Positions 43,710-50,993 of a stretch of 56,127 nucleotides of DNA are shown in pieces. A model generated the notes under the pieces. It saw nothing but the letters and a program-made list of their open reading frames with translations. It did not search any database and had not been told where the DNA came from. This stretch comes from GCA-2730975 sp937893275 (GTDB lineage: Bacteria; Verrucomicrobiota; Verrucomicrobiia; Opitutales; Seribacteraceae). The stretch covers positions 1 to 56,127 of the forward strand of contig CAXAHJ010000012.1 in NCBI GenBank assembly GCA_963968595.1, in the 5' to 3' direction. Each line of letters begins with the position of its first letter. Position 1 is the first letter of the stretch. A program made the position numbers and the translations under genes.

Positions 43710-45127
43710 TGCCGTTTTTTGACCCCGAATCATTGGCTGAATGGTCAGGAGGAGAGTGGAATCGCTCTCCCCGAAACTTGGTTTCAGGCTTCTCTCATGA
43801 TTCCCGAAGGATGGAGTCGGGCGAGATGTTCGTTGCTGTAAGGGCGGAACGTGACGGGCACGATTTCATCGGAGATGCAGCTAGATTAGGGGCATCATCC
43901 GCTATGGTGGATCATTTCGTAGCAGAGTCTGATCTACCCCAACTCAAAACGCCCGACGTGGGCGAGGCATTTCTCCGAATAGCTCACATGCATCGCAGCA
44001 ATTTCAAAGGGAAAATTGTCGGTGTAACTGGGAGCTGCGGCAAGACCTCGACAAAAGATGCTCTCAAACTTTTACTTGGATCTAATAGTTGTCTAGCGAC
44101 TGAAGGCAATTTCAACAATTTATTGGGGGTTCCGCTGACTTTGCTCCAACTGGAAGATTCCCTTCATCGCCAAGCCGTAGTCGAGGCTGGAATCAATCAA
44201 ATCGGGGAGATGGCTAAATTGGCCAAGGCAATTGCTCCCGATATAACTCTAGTAACCATGGTGGCGTCGGCTCATCTGGAGGGATTGGGAAGTGAGACGA
44301 AGGTGGCTCAAGAGAAAGCTAGGTTAATTCAAGATTCTGGAACCGTAAAGACAGCAATCTTTCCCGAGCATTGTTTACGATTCGATGCATTTCAAGAGGT
44401 CCAAAAGGGAAAGACTGAAAGTCTTGTTCTCAAGTATGCAGACCCCACTAAGGAACCTCCCAAGGGATTCCTCTTTTTCGATACGAAGACTGAAACAAAC
44501 AGGGTTGGGGATGTCGTGTCGCTTAGGCTAAGGCGATGCGGCTACCCACCCCTATTGTTTCCTCTTCCCTTGGTGTCGGAAGGAATGGCCAGTAACTTAG
44601 CTCTAGCAGTAGCGGCAGCACTGGAGTTGGGCATTTCGGAAAATGAGATATTTGAACGCCTGCCCCAATATAAACCCTCGGCCCTAAGGGGCAAATGGCT
44701 AAAGGGCCGAGGGAATTTTTACTATGTGGATTGTTACAACGCCAACCCGGCGTCCATGCTGGATGCCATCCGTTTCTTTCAACGCCAAGCTGGAGATCTT
44801 CCAAAACTCTTGACCTTGGGCGGAATGGAGGAGCTAGGCGATGAAGGTCCCCGACTACACCAGGAAACAGGCTCTAGAATTAATATTGGTCCATCCGACA
44901 AGGTTCTCCTCGTCGGTGAAAAAGCTCAATGGATGAAGGCTGGAATTCTTCAGTCGGGAATCGAAAGACAATCGGTTGAATCAGTTACTGACGTACTGGA
45001 GGCCGAATCATTGGTGAGCGAGTTCGAGGGAGCTGTTTTATTAAAGGGGAGTAGGGCAAACGCTTTGGAAACGCTCGTGCCCGATTGGGCCACGGAAGAA
45101 GGGAAGATGGAATATGCCGGATGCTGA
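43709..45127 (+). CDS. murF: UDP-MurNAc-tripeptide:D-Ala-D-Ala ligase MurF
   Basis: MurF adds D-Ala-D-Ala to complete the pentapeptide. The 472-aa protein has an N-terminal substrate domain (FSHDSRRMESGEMFVAVRAE), the ATP motif VGVTGSCGKTSTKD, the GNFNNLLGVPLTLLQL block, and the closing part YYVDCYNANPASMLDAIRFF and TLGGMEELGDEGPRLHQE. It overlaps mraY by 7 bp, and the D-Ala-D-Ala supplier ddl lies later in the same cluster. Confidence 0.95.
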   Translation: MPFFDPESLAEWSGGEWNRSPRNLVSGFSHDSRRMESGEMFVAVRAERDGHDFIGDAARLGASSAMVDHFVAESDLPQLKTPDVGEAFLRIAHMHRSNFKGKIVGVTGSCGKTSTKDALKLLLGSNSCLATEGNFNNLLGVPLTLLQLEDSLHRQAVVEAGINQIGEMAKLAKAIAPDITLVTMVASAHLEGLGSETKVAQEKARLIQDSGTVKTAIFPEHCLRFDAFQEVQKGKTESLVLKYADPTKEPPKGFLFFDTKTETNRVGDVVSLRLRRCGYPPLLFPLPLVSEGMASNLALAVAAALELGISENEIFERLPQYKPSALRGKWLKGRGNFYYVDCYNANPASMLDAIRFFQRQAGDLPKLLTLGGMEELGDEGPRLHQETGSRINIGPSDKVLLVGEKAQWMKAGILQSGIERQSVESVTDVLEAESLVSEFEGAVLLKGSRANALETLVPDWATEEGKMEYAGC

Positions 45128-46257
45128 CTTATCTTCAAAATCTGGAGGACCTATTCGGCCCTTTGCGCTTGTTTCAATTCATTTCCGTTCGCGCCATGAT
45201 GGCGGGCTTGACTTCGCTTTTTCTTGGGTTTTATCTTGGGCCGCGCCTGTTTGCCCTTCTCCGCTCCTTAGATGCGCGGCAAGCATTCCGAAGCGAGGAG
45301 GAAGTGGGAGCACTGGCGGGCTTGCACAAGGAGAAGGCGAGCACCCCTACGATGGGAGGTCTACTCATCTTTGTGTCGGTGGTATTGTCTTCTTTACTTT
45401 GGGCCGACCCGAATATTTACGTGGTTACGGCTTTGGCGGTTTATGCATTGCTCACAGTGGTAGGATTTTTAGACGATTATCTAAAGGTCGCGAAGAGAAA
45501 CAGCAAGGGGTTGTCTGGGAAAATGAAACTTCTCGGCCAACTAATCGCCGTGGCCGTAGCCTTGTATCTTTTGATTGGACCTGTCGGCGAAATGCTTACC
45601 GGTATCAAGGGGAATGCCTCGGGCAGCGCGGCAAAAATGTCTCAGCTGTGGGTTCCGTTCTACAAGGAAGTCTTGTGGCAGGCGATGCCTTTGACAGCCA
45701 TTTTCGTACTGTTCTTTTTTACACTTTGCGGCTCGAGCAACGCCATAAACCTAACCGACGGACTGGATGGACTGGCAATAGGTTGTACCGTTACGGTGGC
45801 TTTGGCGTACGGGCTCATGGCTTATGCCTCCGGAAACTCGATCATTTCCGATTACCTCCTCATCAGCATGGTTCCCGGAACGGGAGAACTTACCGTAGTC
45901 TGCGCAGCTCTTCTGGGAGGTTGCCTGGCCTTCCTTTGGTACAACGCTCCTCCGGCGGAAGTGTTCATGGGGGATACGGGGTCCCTGGCCATCGGGGGGC
46001 TTGTGGGGATAATAGCGTTGATGATTCATCAACCCTTCACCTTGGTCATCGTGGGCGGAATTTTCGTTATCGAAGCGGCGTCGGTCATACTGCAAGTGGC
46101 TTCTTTCAAGTTGACGGGCAATCGAATCTTTCGAATGGCTCCCATTCACCACCATTTCGAGCTGAAAGGCTGGAAGGAAACGAAGGTGGTAATCCGTTTC
46201 TGGATTCTTTCACTACTCTTCGCCATTGTTGGCTTGGCGACATTGAAACTACGGTAG
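45121..46257 (+). CDS. mraY: Phospho-MurNAc-pentapeptide translocase MraY
   Basis: MraY makes lipid I in the inner membrane. It is 378 aa from ATG 45121, inside the end of murF; an upstream ATG at 45085 would add hydrophilic residues foreign to the family. It has about ten membrane helices and the hallmark motifs KEKASTPTMGGLLI, VGFLDDYLKV, NLTDGLDGLAIG, MGDTGSLAIGG and PIHHHFELKGW. The stop is one base from the murD ATG. Confidence 0.95.
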   Translation: MLTYLQNLEDLFGPLRLFQFISVRAMMAGLTSLFLGFYLGPRLFALLRSLDARQAFRSEEEVGALAGLHKEKASTPTMGGLLIFVSVVLSSLLWADPNIYVVTALAVYALLTVVGFLDDYLKVAKRNSKGLSGKMKLLGQLIAVAVALYLLIGPVGEMLTGIKGNASGSAAKMSQLWVPFYKEVLWQAMPLTAIFVLFFFTLCGSSNAINLTDGLDGLAIGCTVTVALAYGLMAYASGNSIISDYLLISMVPGTGELTVVCAALLGGCLAFLWYNAPPAEVFMGDTGSLAIGGLVGIIALMIHQPFTLVIVGGIFVIEAASVILQVASFKLTGNRIFRMAPIHHHFELKGWKETKVVIRFWILSLLFAIVGLATLKLR

Positions 46258-46258
46258 G

Positions 46259-47563
46259 ATGGGCGCAGTGAGTAAATTATCTTTGGATTGGCATGAGTTG
46301 CGGCGTAAACCCGTCGCAATTCTTGGCGCGGGTGTGAGCGGTAGAGGAGTGGAAAAACTTCTACGCTCATTGGATTGGGAATACGCGACCTTCGACCAGC
46401 AAAGCCGAGCCTTCGGGTGGACGGAGGCAAAGGCTTGCTCGGTCGCGGTTGTGAGCCCGGGGTTCGCCCCGGATCACTCTTGGATCGAAATAGCGAAAAA
46501 AGCGGGCATGAATGTACTGGGGGAAGCTGATTTCGCCTCGGCTTTTTGGCCTGGTGAAATTGTGGCGGTGACGGGCACGAACGGCAAGACCACTTTGGTT
46601 CGCTTTCTGGCGAAACTATTCAATGAAACGAACCGATCCGCCGTGGCCACGGGAAACGTAGGTTACTCGTTTTCGGACTTGGTTGCCGAAAGGCGGGATA
46701 GTTCGATTACGGCTATGCTCGAACTAAGTTCTTTTCAGACAGAGAATCTTAGGCTTTTACGGCCAGATGCGGTAATCTGGACAAACATTGATGAGGATCA
46801 TCTCGATCGTCATGGAGACATGTCGTCTTATATCCGGGCAAAAGGTCAATTGGTCGACAGGTTGGAGAGCGGTCCGTTTCTCGCTGGTGTTTCCGTACTT
46901 GAGTCTGTTCGCGAAATGGGAGTGACTTTGTCTTGCCCACCAAAAACAATTTCAAGGGAAGATGCGAATCGGGTCTCCGTTCCCGAGGGTTCTCCATTTT
47001 CGACTTTTCCTCAAAGAGAAAATCTTGCTCTTGCCTTGGCTTTTGCAGATTTGCAGGGAATAAGCGATGAGTCCGTGATTAAGGTGTTGGCCGAATTTGT
47101 TGGCGAACCGCATCGGTTGGAGAAAGTCGCAACCGTGGGCAACGCGACATTTTGGAACGATTCAAAGGCCACGAATTTTTCTGCCGCATTGGCGGCGTGC
47201 CGGCATTTCGCGGGTAAAGCTTTCTGGATAGGTGGCGGACAATCCAAGGGTGCTGATGAGGAGGCATTTGCACAACGACTTCACAAGCTTGTAGCCAGAG
47301 CTTACCTTATCGGCGAGACGGGGCCTTCACTTGGCAAGCGACTTTCCGCTTTTGGATTGCCTTCCAATGTGTTCGGGGAACTGGCCCAAGCCGTTAAAGC
47401 GGCTTTTGAAGACGTTCGCGAAGCCACTGACATTCTTTTAAGTCCGGGATTTGCCAGTTTTGACACTTATTCGGATTACTCGGAACGCGGAAAAACTTTC
47501 GTTCGATATGTTTTACAATTGAAGGATCGCACGCGTAGGCGTACTCCAGTTACCCAGGCTTAA
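46259..47563 (+). CDS. murD: UDP-MurNAc-L-Ala:D-Glu ligase MurD
   Basis: MurD adds D-glutamate. The 434-aa protein has the N-terminal UDP-binding Rossmann segment VAILGAGVSGRGVEKLL and VVSPGFAPDH, ATP motif VTGTNGKTTLV, central ELSSFQTENLRLLRPD and TNIDEDHLDRHGDM, and the C-domain NDSKATNFSAALAAC and IGGGQSKGAD, then LLSPGFASFD. Motifs are complete and length normal. It sits two bases after mraY. Confidence 0.95.
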   Translation: MGAVSKLSLDWHELRRKPVAILGAGVSGRGVEKLLRSLDWEYATFDQQSRAFGWTEAKACSVAVVSPGFAPDHSWIEIAKKAGMNVLGEADFASAFWPGEIVAVTGTNGKTTLVRFLAKLFNETNRSAVATGNVGYSFSDLVAERRDSSITAMLELSSFQTENLRLLRPDAVIWTNIDEDHLDRHGDMSSYIRAKGQLVDRLESGPFLAGVSVLESVREMGVTLSCPPKTISREDANRVSVPEGSPFSTFPQRENLALALAFADLQGISDESVIKVLAEFVGEPHRLEKVATVGNATFWNDSKATNFSAALAACRHFAGKAFWIGGGQSKGADEEAFAQRLHKLVARAYLIGETGPSLGKRLSAFGLPSNVFGELAQAVKAAFEDVREATDILLSPGFASFDTYSDYSERGKTFVRYVLQLKDRTRRRTPVTQA

Positions 47564-47576
47564 GAGATTATAAAAT

Positions 47577-47582
47577 AGGAGA
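47577..47582 (+). promoter_or_regulatory. Strong Shine-Dalgarno site of the LysM gene
   Basis: AGGAGA lies 8 nt before the ATG at 47591. It is the clearest ribosome-binding site in the window, where most genes show none, and it fixes the LysM gene start. Confidence 0.7.
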
Positions 47583-47590
47583 ACCGTACC

Positions 47591-48634
47591 ATGAAACTAA
47601 CTAAAATATTCGGAATTGTATTGTCCTTGCACGTGGGAGTAATCCTCCTCGTGATGTTCCAACCCAGTTGCAATACCCTCAAGAAGGGCAAGGGAGACCA
47701 AAACGGAACTACAGAAACTTCTCCTCCCGAGACCGGAGTGGATCCTGCCTTTAACGCAGGTACCGAGACTGAGGATCCGCCAAGTGAGTCGGCATCAGGA
47801 ACAGCGCCAGGGGGACGGTCTTCTCCCACTCGACCCAATCCGGGCGAATTGATCGTTCCCGGAGGGACGGAAGGAATCGTTAATCTCGGGACGGGGGATG
47901 CTACTGGAGTTGGCCTGCGACCCGAGGGAGTAAGCGTTTACAAAATTGCTAGAGGAGACACCCTCTGGGGAATTGCCCGCAAGAATAACGTATCCTTGAA
48001 TGCCCTCCTCGGGGCAAATCCGGGATTGAACAAAAATGCCTCATTAACTATCGGGCAGGAAGTTCTAGTGCCGGGGGCCGGAACCACTGCCACCGGCGGA
48101 ACTGGGGCGCCATCCGGGCCGGATCCTACGGTTGTTTCTCCGGGAGCTACTTCCTATGTCATTAAGAAAGGAGATAATCTCACTCGAATCGCTTCTTCCC
48201 ATGGTGTATCCATACAGGCGTTGCGGACCGCGAACGGACTATCCGGCGACACTCTCCGGATCGGCCAAATTCTCGTTATACCTGGCGGTGGTGGATCAAT
48301 TCCAAGCACACCGACACCGGTTCCAACGCCGGAACCTTCGCTGGGAGGTAACACTCACACGGTGAGTTCCGGTGACAACCTATCTCGCATCGCCGTCACC
48401 TACGGTACGACAGTGGCAAAACTAATGGAACTGAACGGACTGCCGAATGCTAATAGCATTCGAGTCGGTCAAGTCCTGTCTGTATCTGGGGCAACTCCTC
48501 CTATTCCTTTGGCGCCATCTCCCGTGGATCCAGTTACCACTCCTACTATCCCTCCTCCCGCCACTCCCGATCCCAACTTGGAAGATTTCTTCAAGAACGA
48601 TAAGCCCCCCGTGGTGGATGCTCCCGAGGAATGA
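47591..48634 (+). CDS. Triple-LysM envelope protein in dcw cluster
   Basis: This 347-aa protein has an N-terminal hydrophobic segment (about 5-22), probably a membrane anchor; a Cys at about 27 (QPSCNTL) could alternatively carry lipid. After a Gly/Thr/Pro-rich spacer come three LysM domains, each with a [RKS]GDxLxxIA core: VYKIARGDTLWGIARKNNVS, SYVIKKGDNLTRIASSHGVS and THTVSSGDNLSRIAVTYGTT. Pro/Gly-rich linkers join them and a Pro-rich tail follows. LysM binds GlcNAc-containing glycans, so it probably tethers to peptidoglycan at the division site. It lies between murD and ftsW, with a 48-bp gap to ftsW. No hydrolase domain is present. Confidence 0.85.
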   Translation: MKLTKIFGIVLSLHVGVILLVMFQPSCNTLKKGKGDQNGTTETSPPETGVDPAFNAGTETEDPPSESASGTAPGGRSSPTRPNPGELIVPGGTEGIVNLGTGDATGVGLRPEGVSVYKIARGDTLWGIARKNNVSLNALLGANPGLNKNASLTIGQEVLVPGAGTTATGGTGAPSGPDPTVVSPGATSYVIKKGDNLTRIASSHGVSIQALRTANGLSGDTLRIGQILVIPGGGGSIPSTPTPVPTPEPSLGGNTHTVSSGDNLSRIAVTYGTTVAKLMELNGLPNANSIRVGQVLSVSGATPPIPLAPSPVDPVTTPTIPPPATPDPNLEDFFKNDKPPVVDAPEE

Positions 48635-48682
48635 GTTCCTTGTTCGAATAAGGCAAAAGTCGAAATTGGGTGGTGGTAAAAT

Positions 48683-49831
48683 ATGATCGTTGGACAAGCT
48701 ACGGCAACGCGTTCATCGATGAGCGGTGGCCACTTCATTCCCGTTTTCGTCATCACCGTAGCGTTGGCCCTTACGACTTTGGGTCTGGTTATGCTCTTCA
48801 GTGCGGGTGCCGTAACGAAAAGCGGTCCGCACGCCTTGGTCTCCAAGCAGGCAATTTGGTTGTGTCTCTCGATCGTGGCAGGGGGAATCTCGGCGTTCGT
48901 CAATCTGGAATGGTTACGCAAACGGGCTTGGCTGCTCTATGGCATTTGTGCTCTGGCATTGGTACTGGTTTTGGTTCCGGGGTTCGGGGTCAAGGTGAAT
49001 GGAGCTCAGCGCTGGCTTGGTTTGGGCCCTTTGCGATTGCAACCTTCGGAGTTCGCCAAGATCGGACTTGTTTTGATTCTTGCCGTTTACCTTTCCGCGA
49101 ATCAAAGGGAGATCAAGTCCCTCTGGCGAGGTTTTGTTTGCCCCTCCCTAGTTCTCGGACTCGTTCTCGGGTTGATTATGTTGCAACCCGATTTCGGTAC
49201 GACCTTTCTGTGCGGGGCTGTCGGCGCAACCATGATGTTTCTGGCCGGGGTCAGCTTACGATGGCTTCTTCCTCTTGCTGGTTTGGCCGTATCCGGCTTC
49301 GCTGTGCTGGTTTATTTAGACCCCGTGCGAATTCGAAGAGTCACTTCATTTCTCGACGTAGAGGCCAATGCCAACGACAGCGCCTACCAACTCTGGCAAG
49401 GTATGCTCGCCTTCGGTGTTGGAGGGATCGATGGAGTAGGGCTCGGCAAGGGAAGACAGCAGATGCATTTTCTGCCCGAGGCTCATACCGACTTTATCTT
49501 TTCCGTAATCGGCGAGGAACTCGGTCTGATTTTCTCGCTCGGAATCGTCGCATGCTTCCTCGCATTGTTCGTTCTGGTTGCCTGGCGATTGAGGGAGGCT
49601 CCAAATCTATACCTTTTTCTTATTGGTTCAGGAGCTATTTTGGCAATCGCTCTACAGGCGGTCATAAATGTGGGCGTCGTGACCGGTTCCATGCCCACCA
49701 AAGGCATGTCGTTACCCTTTATCAGCTATGGAGGATCCAACTTGATGGTTACTTTCGTGCTGATCGGTTTGATTCTAAACGTATTCCGAAGCTGGGGAGG
49801 TCCCGTCCTCTCGCGGTCGAGAGAATTGTAG
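48683..49831 (+). CDS. ftsW: Lipid II polymerase FtsW (SEDS family)
   Basis: FtsW is the septal glycan polymerase partner of FtsI. The 382-aa protein has ten predicted helices and the SEDS motifs NGAQRWLGLGPLRLQPSEFAK, LQPDFGTTFL, LGKGRQQMHFLPEAHTDFIF, IGEELGL and MPTKGMSLPFISYGGS. The ATG at 48683 follows a GGTGG stretch; a second in-frame ATG lies at 48719. It precedes murG by 25 bp. Confidence 0.95.
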   Translation: MIVGQATATRSSMSGGHFIPVFVITVALALTTLGLVMLFSAGAVTKSGPHALVSKQAIWLCLSIVAGGISAFVNLEWLRKRAWLLYGICALALVLVLVPGFGVKVNGAQRWLGLGPLRLQPSEFAKIGLVLILAVYLSANQREIKSLWRGFVCPSLVLGLVLGLIMLQPDFGTTFLCGAVGATMMFLAGVSLRWLLPLAGLAVSGFAVLVYLDPVRIRRVTSFLDVEANANDSAYQLWQGMLAFGVGGIDGVGLGKGRQQMHFLPEAHTDFIFSVIGEELGLIFSLGIVACFLALFVLVAWRLREAPNLYLFLIGSGAILAIALQAVINVGVVTGSMPTKGMSLPFISYGGSNLMVTFVLIGLILNVFRSWGGPVLSRSREL

Positions 49832-49856
49832 CTAGGAATGAGATGATTACAGCATC

Positions 49857-50849
49857 ATGAGAAACGTCGTAATAGCATGCGGAGGAACCGGAGGTCACCT
49901 GACTCCCGGGATCGCGCTTGCACAGAGTTTGGAAGAAAAAGGCTATCCCTGTTGGATGTTTATCAGCAACAAAATGGTCGATTCACGTCTGGCGGAGAAT
50001 TATCCCGAACTTAGTTTCGAACGCGTCCCCGGTGCTCCTTTTCTTAAAACCCCGATCGGATTAGGTCGGTTCACCAAGGGCTTGGTGTCCTCTTATTTTC
50101 ATTCGCTCCGATTCTATCGCAACATTGGGGCGGACGCTTTGTTTGGTTTCGGAGGATTTACCTCTGTCGGGCCGGTTTTGGCAGCGCGCAGTCGCGGGAT
50201 ACCGGTGTTTCTGCATGAAGCCAATCGAGCTGTCGGACGTGCTGTGCGTTTGCTTCGGAAAAAGGCGAGTAGGCTATACCTGCCGGAAGGGATCAGGATG
50301 GATGGCGTTTCTTCCAAAGTGGTTCGTAACCTGGGCTATCCGCTCCGCAGAGAATTTCGTCGAATTCCACGGGAACGAGCCCGCAGGAGTTTGGGCGTGG
50401 GTTCCGCCGAACGACTGCTCGTGGTATTGGGCGGAAGCCAAGGCGCAGCCTCTCTCAACAAATGGGTAAAAGAGCATTTGGAGGCATTCGCCTCGGATGG
50501 GATCAGTGTTTATTGTCTTACGGGAATGGGTAATGAAAGTTCGGGCGTTGTTGAGATGACGGATCCCGACGGTTCTTCCGTGCCAATGAGGTTCGTGCCT
50601 TTCAGCGATGAGATGAGCACCGTTCTTTCCGCCGCTGACTTGGTGATTTCTCGAGCCGGCGCAGGTTCTATTTCTGAAATCGTTCGATGTCGCGTCCCTT
50701 CGATTTTGGTTCCTTACCCCTTTGCGGCGGACGATCATCAAGCCCTTAACGCCTCCTTTATCGAGCAGAAGGGCGCTGCCATCGTATGTCCGCAGGATCA
50801 GATCGGGGAATTGCTTTTTGAGGAAGCCCGCGAAGTAATGTTCAACTAG
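49857..50849 (+). CDS. murG: UDP-GlcNAc transferase MurG, truncated by in-frame TAG
   Basis: MurG makes lipid II on the inner face of the membrane. The 330-residue product has the N-terminal donor/acceptor loop ACGGTGGHLTPGIALAQ, GFGGFTSVGPVLAA, HEANRAVGRA, LVVLGGSQGAASLN, and the C-domain SRAGAGSISEIVRCRVPSILVPYP, then DDHQALNASF. MurG is usually about 355-370 aa, so the final segment is missing. A TAG at 50847-50849 ends it, but the same frame stays open for 47 more codons to a TGA that overlaps the murC/B ATG. The natural gene is therefore probably 49857-50993. Other genes here end in TAG, so general recoding of TAG is unlikely. Confidence 0.9.
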   Translation: MRNVVIACGGTGGHLTPGIALAQSLEEKGYPCWMFISNKMVDSRLAENYPELSFERVPGAPFLKTPIGLGRFTKGLVSSYFHSLRFYRNIGADALFGFGGFTSVGPVLAARSRGIPVFLHEANRAVGRAVRLLRKKASRLYLPEGIRMDGVSSKVVRNLGYPLRREFRRIPRERARRSLGVGSAERLLVVLGGSQGAASLNKWVKEHLEAFASDGISVYCLTGMGNESSGVVEMTDPDGSSVPMRFVPFSDEMSTVLSAADLVISRAGAGSISEIVRCRVPSILVPYPFAADDHQALNASFIEQKGAAIVCPQDQIGELLFEEAREVMFN

Positions 50850-50993
50850 GAGTTTCGAGCAGTTTTGCGTCGGAACTTGGTGGCGACCGATCCCGGAGAC
50901 GTGGTGTCGGAAATCGTTTTCGACGTCACCAATGTTCTAAAAGAAAGCGGTAATCCCGACGTCGTTGCAGGCGCCCTGCCTTTTGCCGGATGA
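50850..50993 (+). pseudogene. murG: In-frame continuation of murG beyond the TAG
   Basis: 47 sense codons run in the murG frame from 50850 to the TGA at 50991-50993. The predicted text opens EFRAVLRRNLVATDPGDVV and continues with amphipathic helices, as expected for a MurG C-terminus. The TGA forms an ATGA overlap with the murC/B start at 50990, the arrangement of an intact gene pair. No start codon with a Shine-Dalgarno site makes it an independent gene. Confidence 0.75.

Noticed and set aside
45114..46271. 385-aa frame overlapping mraY
   Set aside because: Out-of-frame shadow; mraY in the other frame shows every family motif.
48670..49860. 396-aa frame overlapping ftsW
   Set aside because: Arg/Gly-rich shadow frame; ftsW carries the real SEDS motifs.
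50847..50849. Genome-wide TAG recoding as an explanation for the murG stop
   Set aside because: lysS, mraY, ftsI, the AI-2E gene and the PFD-repeat gene all end in TAG at the expected family length.
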